From CAZWCE01 sp964632505 (GTDB lineage: Bacteria > Planctomycetota > Planctomycetia > Pirellulales > Thermoguttaceae), in contig CAZWCE010000007.1 in assembly GCA_964632505.1 (NCBI GenBank), positions 62,001 through 126,000 of the forward strand: a DNA stretch of 64,000 nucleotides, read 5' to 3'. Of the stretch, positions 45,480 through 53,874 are shown piece by piece. The position numbers and the translations under genes were made by a program. The stretch's first letter is position 1. Each line of letters starts with the position of its first letter. Below the pieces are notes generated by a model. The model ran no database searches. It had not been told where the DNA came from and worked only from the letters and a program-made list of their open reading frames with translations.

Positions 45480-45800
45480 ATGGCAAAGAAAAAGGCTGCA
45501 CAAGGCAGTGGCGTGAAGATCCAACCCCTGGCCGACCGAGTCGTCATTCGGCGCGAAGAATCGGAAGAAACGACCGCCGGCGGTATTGTTCTTCCCGATA
45601 CCGCACAGGACAAACCCGCGCGTGGCGTGGTCGTCAGCATCGGCGATGGAAGAGTATTAGATGACGGCAGCCGAAGTTCTTTCGAAGTCAAGGAAGGCGA
45701 TCGGATCATCTTTACCTCGTACGCGGGAGAAGAATTCAAAGTGGGGGAACAGAATCTGCTGCTGATGCGGGAAAGTGACATTCTGGCAGTCATCGAATAA
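45480..45800 (+). CDS. groES: Co-chaperonin GroES
   Basis: GroES caps the GroEL cavity. The 106 residues match cpn10: IQPLADRVVIRREESEETTAGGIVLPDTA (about 14-42, including the mobile loop), ARGVVVSIGDGRV, and the C-terminal YAGEEFKVGEQNLLLMRESDILAVIE. A lysine-rich N-terminal extension of about 11 residues (AKKKAAQGSG) is longer than in E. coli. The ribosome site is CGGAGG seven nt before the ATG. groEL follows 97 bp downstream. Heat-shock control cannot be assigned because no CIRCE is present. Confidence 0.97.
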   Translation: MAKKKAAQGSGVKIQPLADRVVIRREESEETTAGGIVLPDTAQDKPARGVVVSIGDGRVLDDGSRSSFEVKEGDRIIFTSYAGEEFKVGEQNLLLMRESDILAVIE

Positions 45801-45897
45801 GTCCTTTTTTTAGAAGATTTTCCAGAAGTTTGCGGCATTTGACGATGACCGGCCAATTCCAATAAATAATGAAGAGAGATTTAGGGAGAAACCATCC

Positions 45898-47514
45898 ATG
45901 GCAAAAATGATTGCATTTGATCAAGAGGCGCGCGAAGCGCTTCGACGCGGCGTTTCCAAGCTGGCCAAGGCGGTTAAGGTAACGCTCGGCCCGCGTGGGC
46001 GGAACGTGATCATCCAGAAGAGCTTCGGCGCTCCGACCGTCACCAAAGACGGTGTGACGGTGGCCAAAGAGGTCGACCTGGAAGAGACTTACGAGAATAT
46101 GGGGGCCCGAATGGTCCGGGAAGTCGCCTCCAAAACCAGCGACGTCGCCGGCGACGGCACCACCACGGCAACCATCATGGCCGAGGCGATCTTCAATGAA
46201 GGGATGCGGGCCGTGGTCGCGGGCATCAATCCTTTGCACATGAAGCATGGCATGGATCAGGCGGTGGCCGATATCACCGAGGCGCTCCAGAAAATGTCGA
46301 CTTCGGTCAAAAACAGCAAGAAAGAGATCGCCCAGGTCGGCGCCGTGGCGGCGAACAACGACCAGGAAATCGGCGATCTTCTGGCCGATGCGATGGAAAA
46401 AGTGGGCAAAGACGGCGTCATCACCGTCGATGAAGGCAAGAGCCTGGAAACCGAGGTCGAGTGGGTGGAAGGCATGCAGTTCGACCGCGGCTATCTCTCG
46501 CCGTACTTCGTGACCGATCCGCAGAAGATGGAGTGCGTGCTCGAAGACGCCTACGTCCTGATCCATGAGAAGAAGATCAGCAACATCAAGGACATGGTTC
46601 CGATTCTCGAAGCGGTCGTCAACTCGGGCAAGCCGCTGCTGATCGTCGCCGAAGATATCGACGGCGAAGCCCTCGCCACGCTGGTCATCAACCGTCTCCG
46701 AGGCACGATGAAGGTCTGTGCCATCAAGGCGCCCGGCTACGGCGATCGCCGCAAAGCGATGATGGAAGACATCGGCATCCTCACCGGCGGCGAGGTCCTC
46801 TTCGAGAGCCTGGGCAAGAAGCTCGAAAACATGCAATTGGCGGAACTGGGTCGCGCGAAGAAGGTCGTGGTCGACAAGGACAATACGACGATCATCGAAG
46901 GCGCCGGCAAGAGCACGGAGATCAAGGGCCGTATCGAGCAGTTGCGTCGCGAAATCGACAACGCCTCGAGCGATTACGACCGGGAAAAACTCGAAGAACG
47001 TCTGGCGAAGCTGGCCGGCGGTGTGGCGAAGGTCAACGTCGGCGCTGCCACCGAAAGCGAAATGAAGGAGAAGAAGGCCCGCGTGGAAGACGCCCTCCAT
47101 GCGACCCGGGCGGCCGTCGAAGAAGGCATCCTTCCCGGCGGTGGAGTCGCTCTTCTGCGTTCCTCCTTGAAAGTGAAGCCGGAAGGGCTCTCCGACGACG
47201 AAAAGGTCGGCTACAACATCATCGTCCGGGCCTGTCGCGCCCCACTCACTCAAATCGCCGCGAATGCCGGAAAAGACGGCGGCATCGTCTGCGAAAAAGT
47301 CGCCTCGGAAAGTGGCTCGATGGGTTACAACGCCGCGACCGACACCTTCGAGGATGTCGTCAAGGCGGGCATCATCGACCCGACCAAGGTCACCCGAACC
47401 GCTCTGCAGAATGCCGCGAGTGTCGCGGAACTGATGCTCACCAGCGACGCGCTGGTCGCCGAGATTCCTAAGGAAGAGAAAGCGGCCGCCGCCCCGCCGC
47501 CCGACATGTATTGA
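45898..47514 (+). CDS. groEL: Chaperonin GroEL
   Basis: GroEL assists folding of cytosolic proteins in ATP-driven rings. The 538 residues contain all core features: VTLGPRGRNVIIQKSFGAPT, the ATP motif DGTTTATIMAEAI (about 86-98, with VAGDGTTT), the apical-domain stretch and VEEGILPGGGVALLR (about 404-418). The C-terminus ends KAAAAPPPDMY rather than in the usual GGM repeats that fill the cavity floor. Planctomycetota often carry several GroEL copies, and such tail-less versions can be specialised, which is an inference here. A strong terminator follows the gene at 47560. Confidence 0.97.
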   Translation: MAKMIAFDQEAREALRRGVSKLAKAVKVTLGPRGRNVIIQKSFGAPTVTKDGVTVAKEVDLEETYENMGARMVREVASKTSDVAGDGTTTATIMAEAIFNEGMRAVVAGINPLHMKHGMDQAVADITEALQKMSTSVKNSKKEIAQVGAVAANNDQEIGDLLADAMEKVGKDGVITVDEGKSLETEVEWVEGMQFDRGYLSPYFVTDPQKMECVLEDAYVLIHEKKISNIKDMVPILEAVVNSGKPLLIVAEDIDGEALATLVINRLRGTMKVCAIKAPGYGDRRKAMMEDIGILTGGEVLFESLGKKLENMQLAELGRAKKVVVDKDNTTIIEGAGKSTEIKGRIEQLRREIDNASSDYDREKLEERLAKLAGGVAKVNVGAATESEMKEKKARVEDALHATRAAVEEGILPGGGVALLRSSLKVKPEGLSDDEKVGYNIIVRACRAPLTQIAANAGKDGGIVCEKVASESGSMGYNAATDTFEDVVKAGIIDPTKVTRTALQNAASVAELMLTSDALVAEIPKEEKAAAAPPPDMY

Positions 47515-47559
47515 TCGATGTCCCCTTGAAGTAGGCGGGCCAAGTTTCACCGAAAATGG

Positions 47560-47591
47560 AACCGGGGAATTCGCTTCTCCGGTTCTTTTTC
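47560..47591 (+). terminator. Intrinsic terminator of groESL
   Basis: AACCGGGGAA pairs with TTCTCCGGTT (10 bp, one G-U) over a 5-nt loop and is followed by CTTTTTC. It lies 45 bp past the groEL stop and touches the end of the convergent hisE gene. Confidence 0.87.
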
Positions 47592-47964
47592 ATGCGCCTC
47601 CCCGATTCCGAGAGGCCTTTTCTTCGAGGCCCGAGGTGCCGAAACGCTTTCCGAGCTCGAGATCGACCTCCTCCAACGAAACGCCGGATTCGGTCAACAG
47701 GACCAGCAGATGATAGAAAAGATCGGCCGCTTCATGGACGACCTGCTGCTTCCTCGCCGCCGTTTCCTTATCGGCAAGGTCGCCTTCAGAAGCCCTTTTC
47801 TCGACCGCTTCGATCAGCTCTTCCGTCTCCTCGCGGACCTTCGCGACGATCGCAACGACCCCCCTCTCAAAAAGCTGGGTCGTGTAGGACTTCGGGGGGA
47901 GCCGTTCTTTGCGATCCGCGATCACTCGGGCCAACTGCGTCAGAGAACTCGCCTCGGAGGGCAT
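47590..47964 (-). CDS. hisE: Phosphoribosyl-ATP pyrophosphatase
   Basis: HisE removes pyrophosphate from phosphoribosyl-ATP, the second step of histidine synthesis. The 124-residue protein has the all-helical MazG-like fold with the metal-binding EETEELIEA (about 46-54) and HEAADLFYHLLVLL (about 77-90) motifs. The N-terminal SLTQLARVIADRKE and PPKSYTTQLFERG are also family-typical. HisI is not fused to it, and no other his genes are near, so the pathway is scattered. It converges on groEL and diverges from miaA, with 167 bp between the starts. Confidence 0.9.
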   Translation of the reverse strand: MPSEASSLTQLARVIADRKERLPPKSYTTQLFERGVVAIVAKVREETEELIEAVEKRASEGDLADKETAARKQQVVHEAADLFYHLLVLLTESGVSLEEVDLELGKRFGTSGLEEKASRNRGGA

Positions 47965-48131
47965 GAGGGCTCCTTTCCATCGATGGGAGAACCTTTAGAA
48001 TAGTCTACATCGATTTGCCATTGTATCACGCCCCTTGTCCAAGACCACGCCCCCTTCTCTCAACGTTCCTTTCGAAACGCCTTGGAACGCGACCACGTCC
48101 GGGCGATTCCCGTTGCCGAAAATCGACTCAC

Positions 48132-49106
48132 ATGTCTTTTCCCCTCGAAGATTATCCTCCCGTGAAAGACTGTTTTTTTCTGACCGGGCCCACGGCCTCG
48201 GGAAAGACGAAAATCGCCTTAGCGCTGGCCGAATCGCTCCAAGCGGAAATTGTGTCGCTCGATTCGATGGCGGTCTATCGCGGCATGGACATCGGCACGG
48301 CCAAACCCACCCCGGAGGAACGCGCGGAGATCCCCCACCACTTGATCGATCTCATCACGCCCCGAGAGGAATTCAGCTTGGCGCAATACGTTCGCGCCGC
48401 GCATGAGACGACGGAAGATCTCCATCGCCGAGGTCAAAACGTCTTGTTCGTCGGAGGAACCCCACTGTACCTGAAAGCGCTTCTCCGCGGGCTCTTTCAG
48501 GGTCCGGCGGCCGATGAAGCGCTCCGTTCAAAGCTGGACTCGGAGGCTCGACGGGAACCGGCAGGGCATCTTCATCGACGACTGGAGACGGTCGATCCCG
48601 AAGCGGCGGCGCGACTGCACCCAAACGACACACGGCGACTCATTCGAGCCCTGGAAGTGTACGAAACGACCGGTCGGCCGATCAGTGAATTCCAGCGGCA
48701 ATTCGAAGAGGAAAAACCACACTGCCGCAATCAGGTATTAGTGCTTTCCTGGCCACGGGACACTTTACATCACCGGATCCATCGACGAGTCGATCTCATG
48801 ATCGAGCAAGGGCTCGTCGACGAAGTGGAACAACTCCTCGACCAATACGCTCCTCTGGGAAAAACGGCTTCTCAAGCAGTCGGCTATCGGGAAATCCTCC
48901 AGTATTTCGAAGACGGGTATTCCTCTCTCGAGGAAGCTGCCGAAGCGATCAAGCTGCATACCCGGCGATTCGCCAAACGCCAGAAAACCTGGTTCCGCAG
49001 CCTCCACGAGTGCCGGTGGATCGAACGCGATCAGGAAACGGATGAGCTCGAGACGGTCCGGAAAATTTCGGCTCGAATCGATCTTCCTCCCATCCACGGT
49101 GATTGA
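48132..49106 (+). CDS. miaA: tRNA dimethylallyltransferase
   Basis: MiaA adds a dimethylallyl group to A37 of tRNAs reading codons that begin with U. The 324-residue protein has the P-loop FLTGPTASGKTKIALALA (about 17-34), the DSMAVYRGMDIGTAKPT signature (about 42-58), the substrate stretch HHLIDLITPREEFSLAQY, GGTPLYLKALLRG (about 108-120), and GLVDEVEQLL with QAVGYREILQY near the C-terminus. The ATG at 48132 gives the family N-terminus; the frame is open 39 codons upstream but unconserved. No clear Shine-Dalgarno is present. The downstream partner in some genomes, hfq, is absent here. Confidence 0.95.
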   Translation: MSFPLEDYPPVKDCFFLTGPTASGKTKIALALAESLQAEIVSLDSMAVYRGMDIGTAKPTPEERAEIPHHLIDLITPREEFSLAQYVRAAHETTEDLHRRGQNVLFVGGTPLYLKALLRGLFQGPAADEALRSKLDSEARREPAGHLHRRLETVDPEAAARLHPNDTRRLIRALEVYETTGRPISEFQRQFEEEKPHCRNQVLVLSWPRDTLHHRIHRRVDLMIEQGLVDEVEQLLDQYAPLGKTASQAVGYREILQYFEDGYSSLEEAAEAIKLHTRRFAKRQKTWFRSLHECRWIERDQETDELETVRKISARIDLPPIHGD

Positions 49107-49240
49107 ACACCGATGAAGAGGCAAATCCGGCGCGAGGGACGCAAACTCGACCCGACCGCAAAAAAATGCGTCAAGCCAATAGCCTACCCCACTGACTACC
49201 GTCTGCCCCCCTCATCGTAGCGTTCACTTGGTGAAAGCAA

Positions 49241-49330
49241 ATGACTCGGAGTCACATCGCGCGAACCATCACCGCACGGATAGTCATGGCTCGATTCCCC
49301 CCGATCCCTCTTTTTTTGTGACTGGTGCGG
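49241..49330 (+). repeat. Intergenic repeat, copy A
   Basis: ATGACTCGGAG is followed after 11 nt by GAACCATCACCG and, past a variable spacer, by TTTTGTGACTGG and GGTAG. The first block is part of a perfect palindrome TGACTC-G-GAGTCA. The same blocks in the same order and spacing recur at 52154. Confidence 0.7.
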
Positions 49331-49538
49331 TAGCCATTTTCAAATGTTTTTTTTTCTGCATGACATGGGAAACGTCTTTCCCTCCCTCCCCACGCATTCT
49401 TGCCGGGTTCCCAATCGCCAGGGGGCGTCACCGTCGATTTATTTTCTCCATCGAAACAACGCCTGCGACATCATCATTTTGAATGAGTGCAATATGGGAA
49501 AACTTTGCAGGTTCTCGGTCTCTTTGGCGTTATCTCGA

Positions 49539-49567
49539 TTGATGGTTTTTTTTGGAAAAAACATATT
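49539..49567 (+). promoter_or_regulatory. Candidate promoter of the Wza-like gene
   Basis: TTGATG and CATATT (each 4 of 6) are 17 bp apart in a very AT-rich setting, about 200 nt before the start codon. It is the best pair in the region but not strong. Confidence 0.35.
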
Positions 49568-49772
49568 CTGTTGATGTTCTCAATGGTGATAGTCGATTCT
49601 TTTGAAAGGAAAAGCCGTATCGCAAGAGTTACGCCTTTTCTGAATAAGTCCACCAATAAAGGAAAACAACCACCCTTTTAGTTGTCAAGACGAACGGGAT
49701 GCCCAAGCGAACCGAAGGAACGGTTTCGGAAACAGGGGGGCAAACTGGCTTCGTCGTGGAAGGATGCAAAGG

Positions 49773-51062
49773 ATGTACGATTCCTCACCATTTCGACCGG
49801 CTATTTACGGCATGTTGATCGCCATATTGACATGCGGCTGCATGAGCATTCCCGACAGCGAAACCATTTCGCCGAGCTGTGTACCCAACGGATTGAACAA
49901 CAGCCCGAGAAGCAACAAGCAGAACATCAACTTCATCCGGCTCCGCCAGGATCAGCCCGAGTACTACATCCTCGGACCCGATGACACCCTCGGCGTTTAC
50001 GTGGCGAGTGTTCTCGGGGAACGCGATCAGGCGCCGCCGATCCACCAGCCCGAAGAAGGTTCCGGTTTGCCTCCGGCGATCGGCTATCCGATTCCGATTC
50101 GTGAGGACGGCACGATCACGTTGCCGCTGATCCTCGGCCCGATTCCGGTCGCCGGGCTGACACTCGCTCAAGCGGAGAACGAAATCCGTAAGGCGTACAC
50201 GATCACGCAGAAGATTCTCCAGCCCGACCAGGCCAAGATCATGGTCTCCTTGATCAAACCGAGGACCTACCAGGTGATGGTCATTCGCGAAGATGCGCGG
50301 GCGGCAGGCCTGACGACTCAGAAAGAGATCGGCGAAGTGACGATCGGCAATCCCCAACAGGGAAGCGCCGAAGTCGTCGAGCTTCGAGCGTACCAAAACG
50401 ACGTGCTCCACGCTTTAACCGAAACGGGGGGCCTGCCCGGTTTGAACGCGAAGAACGAGGTGGTCATCCTTCGGGGAGCGTTCGAAGATGCCCGTGGGAG
50501 AAACGCGATTCTCGACCAGTACATGGGATCCGGACAAGTCCGAACCGCCGACGGGACCATTCCGAACATATTGAGAATTCCGCTACGGGTTTCCCCCGGA
50601 GAACAGTTGCCGGTCTTGAAGGAAGAGGACATCATCCTGAACGATGGGGATATCGTTTTCATCCAATCACGAGATGCCGAAGTGTTCTATACGGGCGGTT
50701 TGCTGATGGGCGGAATGCACCCATTGCCGCGTGATTTCGATCTGGACATCTTCGGCGCGGTATCGATGTCCGGCGGTTCGATCGCCGCGGCGGCGGGCGG
50801 TTCCGGCAGCCGGGGAAGCATCGGAGGCACCGGCGTCGGCACGATCTTCCCACCGACCCGAGTCATCGTGCTTCGTGAAATGAATGGGCAACAACAGGCG
50901 ATTCGTATCGATATCAAAGAAGCGATGCGCGATCCCAGCCAACGGATTCTCATCCAGCCGAACGACGTGATCTTGCTGGAATACACCACATCCGAAATGT
51001 TGATGAACGTGATCATCAGCAACTTGCGTGTCAGCTTTGCGTTGGATTCCCTCTGGAACTGA
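49773..51062 (+). CDS. Wza-like polysaccharide export lipoprotein
   Basis: The protein of about 429 residues is an outer-membrane or periplasmic polysaccharide export protein. A signal peptide ends in ILTCGC, where the second Cys is the likely lipidation site. The Poly_export domain begins at YYILGPDDTLGVYVASV (about 65-82) with IREDGTITLPLILGPIPVAG, and an SLBB-type domain follows around 160-260 (VMVIREDARA and ALTETGGLPGLNAKNEVVILRG). A Gly/Ser-rich insertion is at about 325-350. Two ATGs are possible: 49764 directly abuts GGAAGG, whereas 49773 has it at a normal nine-nt distance, so 49773 is preferred. No tyrosine kinase or flippase gene is next to it. Confidence 0.86.
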   Translation: MYDSSPFRPAIYGMLIAILTCGCMSIPDSETISPSCVPNGLNNSPRSNKQNINFIRLRQDQPEYYILGPDDTLGVYVASVLGERDQAPPIHQPEEGSGLPPAIGYPIPIREDGTITLPLILGPIPVAGLTLAQAENEIRKAYTITQKILQPDQAKIMVSLIKPRTYQVMVIREDARAAGLTTQKEIGEVTIGNPQQGSAEVVELRAYQNDVLHALTETGGLPGLNAKNEVVILRGAFEDARGRNAILDQYMGSGQVRTADGTIPNILRIPLRVSPGEQLPVLKEEDIILNDGDIVFIQSRDAEVFYTGGLLMGGMHPLPRDFDLDIFGAVSMSGGSIAAAAGGSGSRGSIGGTGVGTIFPPTRVIVLREMNGQQQAIRIDIKEAMRDPSQRILIQPNDVILLEYTTSEMLMNVIISNLRVSFALDSLWN

Positions 51063-51082
51063 TCGTTCCGGCACCGACGGAA

Positions 51083-52117
51083 TCACCAAGGCGGCCAGAA
51101 TCCCTTCTGGTCGCCTTTTTTATTTTCACTCACCTCCTCGTCCGAGAGCGTTTCTTCATCAGCATCCACGTCTTCTTCCACGGCGGAAACTTCTTGAGCT
51201 TCGACCGTTTTCCCCACCTCAAGGGAATCGTCATCGGATTGATCTAAAAAGAAGAGTGGATCCTGAGCATGGAACAACCCTTCATGCTGGGTTTGCGAAA
51301 GACGGACCGCGATCACTTTATGTTCCCTTTTGCCGCCGTTATCTCGTGTCATCATGTGGTAGCCCAGCCCTTTGGTGCTCCGCGGTAGGGCCCCCACCAC
51401 CAGCCAGTGGCCGGGAAGAATCGACGCCGTGAAACCAAGTTCCCCGAAGATTTTCTTTTGCCGGGAAACTTCGAAGATTGCTTTGCCGCCTTTGATTTCG
51501 TATTTTCTTTCCGGTGTGCCGTACTGAAGCTCGGGAGTGACTCGCAACTCCACGGACCCATCGGAATTCGGCTTCACCCGAATCGAGAGAAATCCTTGCG
51601 CCTGCCGGTAAGTTTTGCCGAAGACCTCTCCGTTCTCACACATCAGAAGCGGGAGCTCGTCGAGGGTTTCGCCGATTTCGATCAAACCATAATCTTTCGG
51701 CCCCAGATGCATGTATTTGCGACTGACCAGCGGTTCTTGCTCGATCTGGTCGAGGGTCAGGTCCTGCTTCTCGATATTCGTGGGGACCGGCTTATCTTCC
51801 AGCGAAAGCATGGTCGAAAGGGAAGGAGGCATATAGCTTCCGGCGATTCCCACCCGAATGCCGTTCCAGGCGAGTGATTTTCGCAAAGGGACCGGAAAAC
51901 TCTGCTCGTCGAGTTCGCTCCATAGATCCTCCAGCGTCTCTTCCTGATGGTGGGGCACGCGGACGAAAAAGACGTCGATCGCCACCTTGTTCTCCGACAT
52001 GCGGATCGGCTTCAGCGGACTTCGTTCCTCCTTCGACGGTGAGAGCGATTTGCAGGAAATCAACACCGAAAGCATCAATAGCCCGAACACGCCAAGTTGA
52101 AGCATTCGGATGGACAT
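51083..52117 (-). CDS. Lipoprotein of unknown function, secretin-like segment
   Basis: The 344-residue protein has a signal peptide with a lipobox, VLISCKSL (Cys about 22), and is thus likely an envelope lipoprotein. The mature part holds the segment SIRVKPNSDGSVELRVTPEL (near residue 185) and TASILPGHWLVVGALP, which recall the edge strands of secretin/BamE-type beta-domains, but I cannot assign a family. The C-terminus is highly acidic (about 305-335). The start at 52117 follows GAGG by nine nt; the frame is open to 52228 without support. It converges on the Wza-like gene, whose terminator lies inside its last codons. Repeat copy B lies just upstream of its start. Confidence 0.7.
   Translation of the reverse strand: MSIRMLQLGVFGLLMLSVLISCKSLSPSKEERSPLKPIRMSENKVAIDVFFVRVPHHQEETLEDLWSELDEQSFPVPLRKSLAWNGIRVGIAGSYMPPSLSTMLSLEDKPVPTNIEKQDLTLDQIEQEPLVSRKYMHLGPKDYGLIEIGETLDELPLLMCENGEVFGKTYRQAQGFLSIRVKPNSDGSVELRVTPELQYGTPERKYEIKGGKAIFEVSRQKKIFGELGFTASILPGHWLVVGALPRSTKGLGYHMMTRDNGGKREHKVIAVRLSQTQHEGLFHAQDPLFFLDQSDDDSLEVGKTVEAQEVSAVEEDVDADEETLSDEEVSENKKGDQKGFWPPW
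51088..51121 (+). terminator. Intrinsic terminator of the Wza-like gene, inside the convergent gene
   Basis: AAGGCGGCCAGAA pairs with TTCTGGTCGCCTT (13 bp, one G-U) over a TCCC loop, then T-rich sequence TTTTTATTTT. It overlaps codons for the last residues (KGFWPPW) of the convergent lipoprotein gene. Confidence 0.88.
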
Positions 52118-52153
52118 CGACGATTTCCTCACCATGGAACGAAATGAAAAGAT

Positions 52154-52250
52154 ATGACTCGGAGCAACATATGGTGAACCATCACCGTCCGGCGTTCCAC
52201 GACCGGGCCGGCGTCTCGGCAATTCCAACAGTCACTATTTTGTGACCGGG
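52154..52250 (+). repeat. Intergenic repeat, copy B
   Basis: ATGACTCGGAG (52154-52164) and GAACCATCACCG (52176-52187) have exactly the spacing of copy A. TTTTGTGACCGGGTAG follows at 52238. A further block, GAAATAGAATAGGAC at 52286-52300, is shared with the partial copy near 62267. Both full copies point the same way and bracket the Wza-like and lipoprotein genes. Confidence 0.7.
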
Positions 52251-52397
52251 TAGTAAAAGATCCGGATCCATTCCGCCCGCGGCGCGAAATAGAATAGGAC
52301 CTGAAATCGGGGGGAGAATAAGAAAGAATGTCCCGATTGTCAAGCTCGTTTGACGGGAAACCTCGAAAAACAAGATGCGAGAAAAGCGATTGCCTTC

Positions 52398-53813
52398 CTA
52401 TTGCAAGATGACCGATTCCCGGTATTCGGGAACGGACACCTCCCATTGGAATCGGTCGATGATCGTCTGCTGGAGCGACTTGGCGACCGATTCCTCACCA
52501 TGGGTCAAAAAGAGTTTTTTGGGGGGCGTCTGAAAATGTTCGAGCCACCGCAAAATGGCCGGCATATCGGCGTGCCCCGAGAAGCCGTGAAGCTGTTCGA
52601 CGCGAGCGCGAACCGGCCAGAGGCGGCCATGAATGCGGACTTCCCGTTTTCCTTCGAGAATCTGTCGTCCGAGAGTGCCGGCGGCCTGATAGCCCACGAA
52701 GAGGACCATACACTCCGGTCGCCGAATGTTTTGCGTCAGGTGGTGCTTGATACGTCCCGAAATGCACATCCCCGAGGTTGCCATGACGACGCACGGCTCC
52801 TTGATTTGATTGATCTTCTTCGATTCCCGACGACTCTCGACCATCTTCAGCCCCGGAAACTGTAGCGGAGTTTCGCCCGCCTCGATGCGGTTCCAGGCGT
52901 CGTCCCCGAAAAGCTCCCGATGGCGACGAAAGATCTTGGTCACTTGGATCGCCATGGGGCTGTCGAGAAAGACCGGAATGGAGGGGATCTCCCCCCGGGC
53001 CATCAGCTTGCCGATCTGGTAGATCAAATCCTGGGCCCGTTCGATGGCGAAAGTGGGAATGATGACATTGCCCCCACGCTCGACCGTATCGTTGATGCAT
53101 CGGGCAAGCGCCGCCAGTGTGTCTTCCTCGAGACTCTCCCGATGGACCCGATCGCCGTAAGTCGATTCCATCACCAGGTAATCGGCCTCGGAAATGAACG
53201 AGGGATCCTGAATGATCGGGCGATTCCCTTGCCCTAGGTCTCCCGAAAAGACCAGCCGACGTTTCTCCCCCGGCGATTGAGTCGATTCCATTTCGAATTC
53301 GACCATGGCCGAACCGAGGATGTGTCCGGAATCATGGAAACGGACCTGAATGCCCGAGACCAACGGCAACCACCGCTTGTAGGGTATTTCATCGAGAAGC
53401 GGGAGGGTCTTTTCGACGTCGTGGTCGTCGAAAAGCGGCGCGATCGGATGGGGCCCCCGGCGCCCCTCTTTCCGGTGCCGCTTGCGTTTGAACTCGGCGT
53501 CCTCCATGTGGATCTGGGCGGCGTCTTTCAGGACAATCTCGACCAGATCGGCCGTCGCCGCGGTGGTATGGATCGGCCCCCGAAACCCTTCCCGAACCAG
53601 CTTCGGCAGAAGTCCGCAATGATCGAGATGGGCGTGGGTAATGCAGACCGCCTCGATTTCGGACGGCGGAATCGAAAACGGCTTCCAGTTGCGGTCCAGG
53701 TAGCGGCGCTCTTGGTACATGCCGCAATCGATCAGCACGCGATGGCCGTTGTTCGAAAGGCAGTACTGCGAACCGGTCACCTGGCGATTCGCCCCCAGAA
53801 AATCGAGCTGCAT
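52398..53813 (-). CDS. Beta-CASP metallo-beta-lactamase ribonuclease
   Basis: This 471-residue protein is a CPSF73/YSH1-like MBL-fold nuclease with a beta-CASP insert. Metal motifs are CITHAHLDHCG (about 57-67), DSGHILGSAMVEF (about 160-172) and VFSGDLGQGNRPI (about 186-198). The beta-CASP part includes EDTLAALARCI and GNVIIPTFAIERAQDLIY. The C-terminal motif GFSGHADMPAILRWL with LTHGEE completes the active site. Such enzymes cut or trim RNA in the cytoplasm. The ATG at 53813 begins directly with MQLDFLGANRQVTGSQY as in the family. The HD hydrolase gene is upstream in the same direction by about 60 bp. Confidence 0.93.
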   Translation of the reverse strand: MQLDFLGANRQVTGSQYCLSNNGHRVLIDCGMYQERRYLDRNWKPFSIPPSEIEAVCITHAHLDHCGLLPKLVREGFRGPIHTTAATADLVEIVLKDAAQIHMEDAEFKRKRHRKEGRRGPHPIAPLFDDHDVEKTLPLLDEIPYKRWLPLVSGIQVRFHDSGHILGSAMVEFEMESTQSPGEKRRLVFSGDLGQGNRPIIQDPSFISEADYLVMESTYGDRVHRESLEEDTLAALARCINDTVERGGNVIIPTFAIERAQDLIYQIGKLMARGEIPSIPVFLDSPMAIQVTKIFRRHRELFGDDAWNRIEAGETPLQFPGLKMVESRRESKKINQIKEPCVVMATSGMCISGRIKHHLTQNIRRPECMVLFVGYQAAGTLGRQILEGKREVRIHGRLWPVRARVEQLHGFSGHADMPAILRWLEHFQTPPKKLFLTHGEESVAKSLQQTIIDRFQWEVSVPEYRESVILQ

Positions 53814-53874
53814 GGAGATTCTTTCTTATTCAGAGATTTCCGTTCCATCCACTTTTTCCCGCATCCATCCTCTT

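Larger units (their letters stand above)
49107..49772. other. Long AT-rich intergenic region before the Wza-like gene
   Basis: This 666-bp stretch has markedly lower GC than its flanks. It holds repeat copy A (49241-49330), several T-runs and a candidate promoter at 49539-49567. Short reading frames within it show no family features and were not annotated. Confidence 0.6.

Noticed and set aside
49494..49511. Sigma54-like TGGGAAAACTTTGCA before the Wza-like gene
   Set aside because: The GG and GC dinucleotides are one base too close for a -24/-12 promoter and the CAC of the -24 element is absent.
49344..49681. Short rightward frames of 64-76 codons in the AT-rich region before the Wza-like gene
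   Set aside because: They overlap each other in different frames, consist largely of Phe/Ser/Lys from T- and A-runs and lack ribosome sites.
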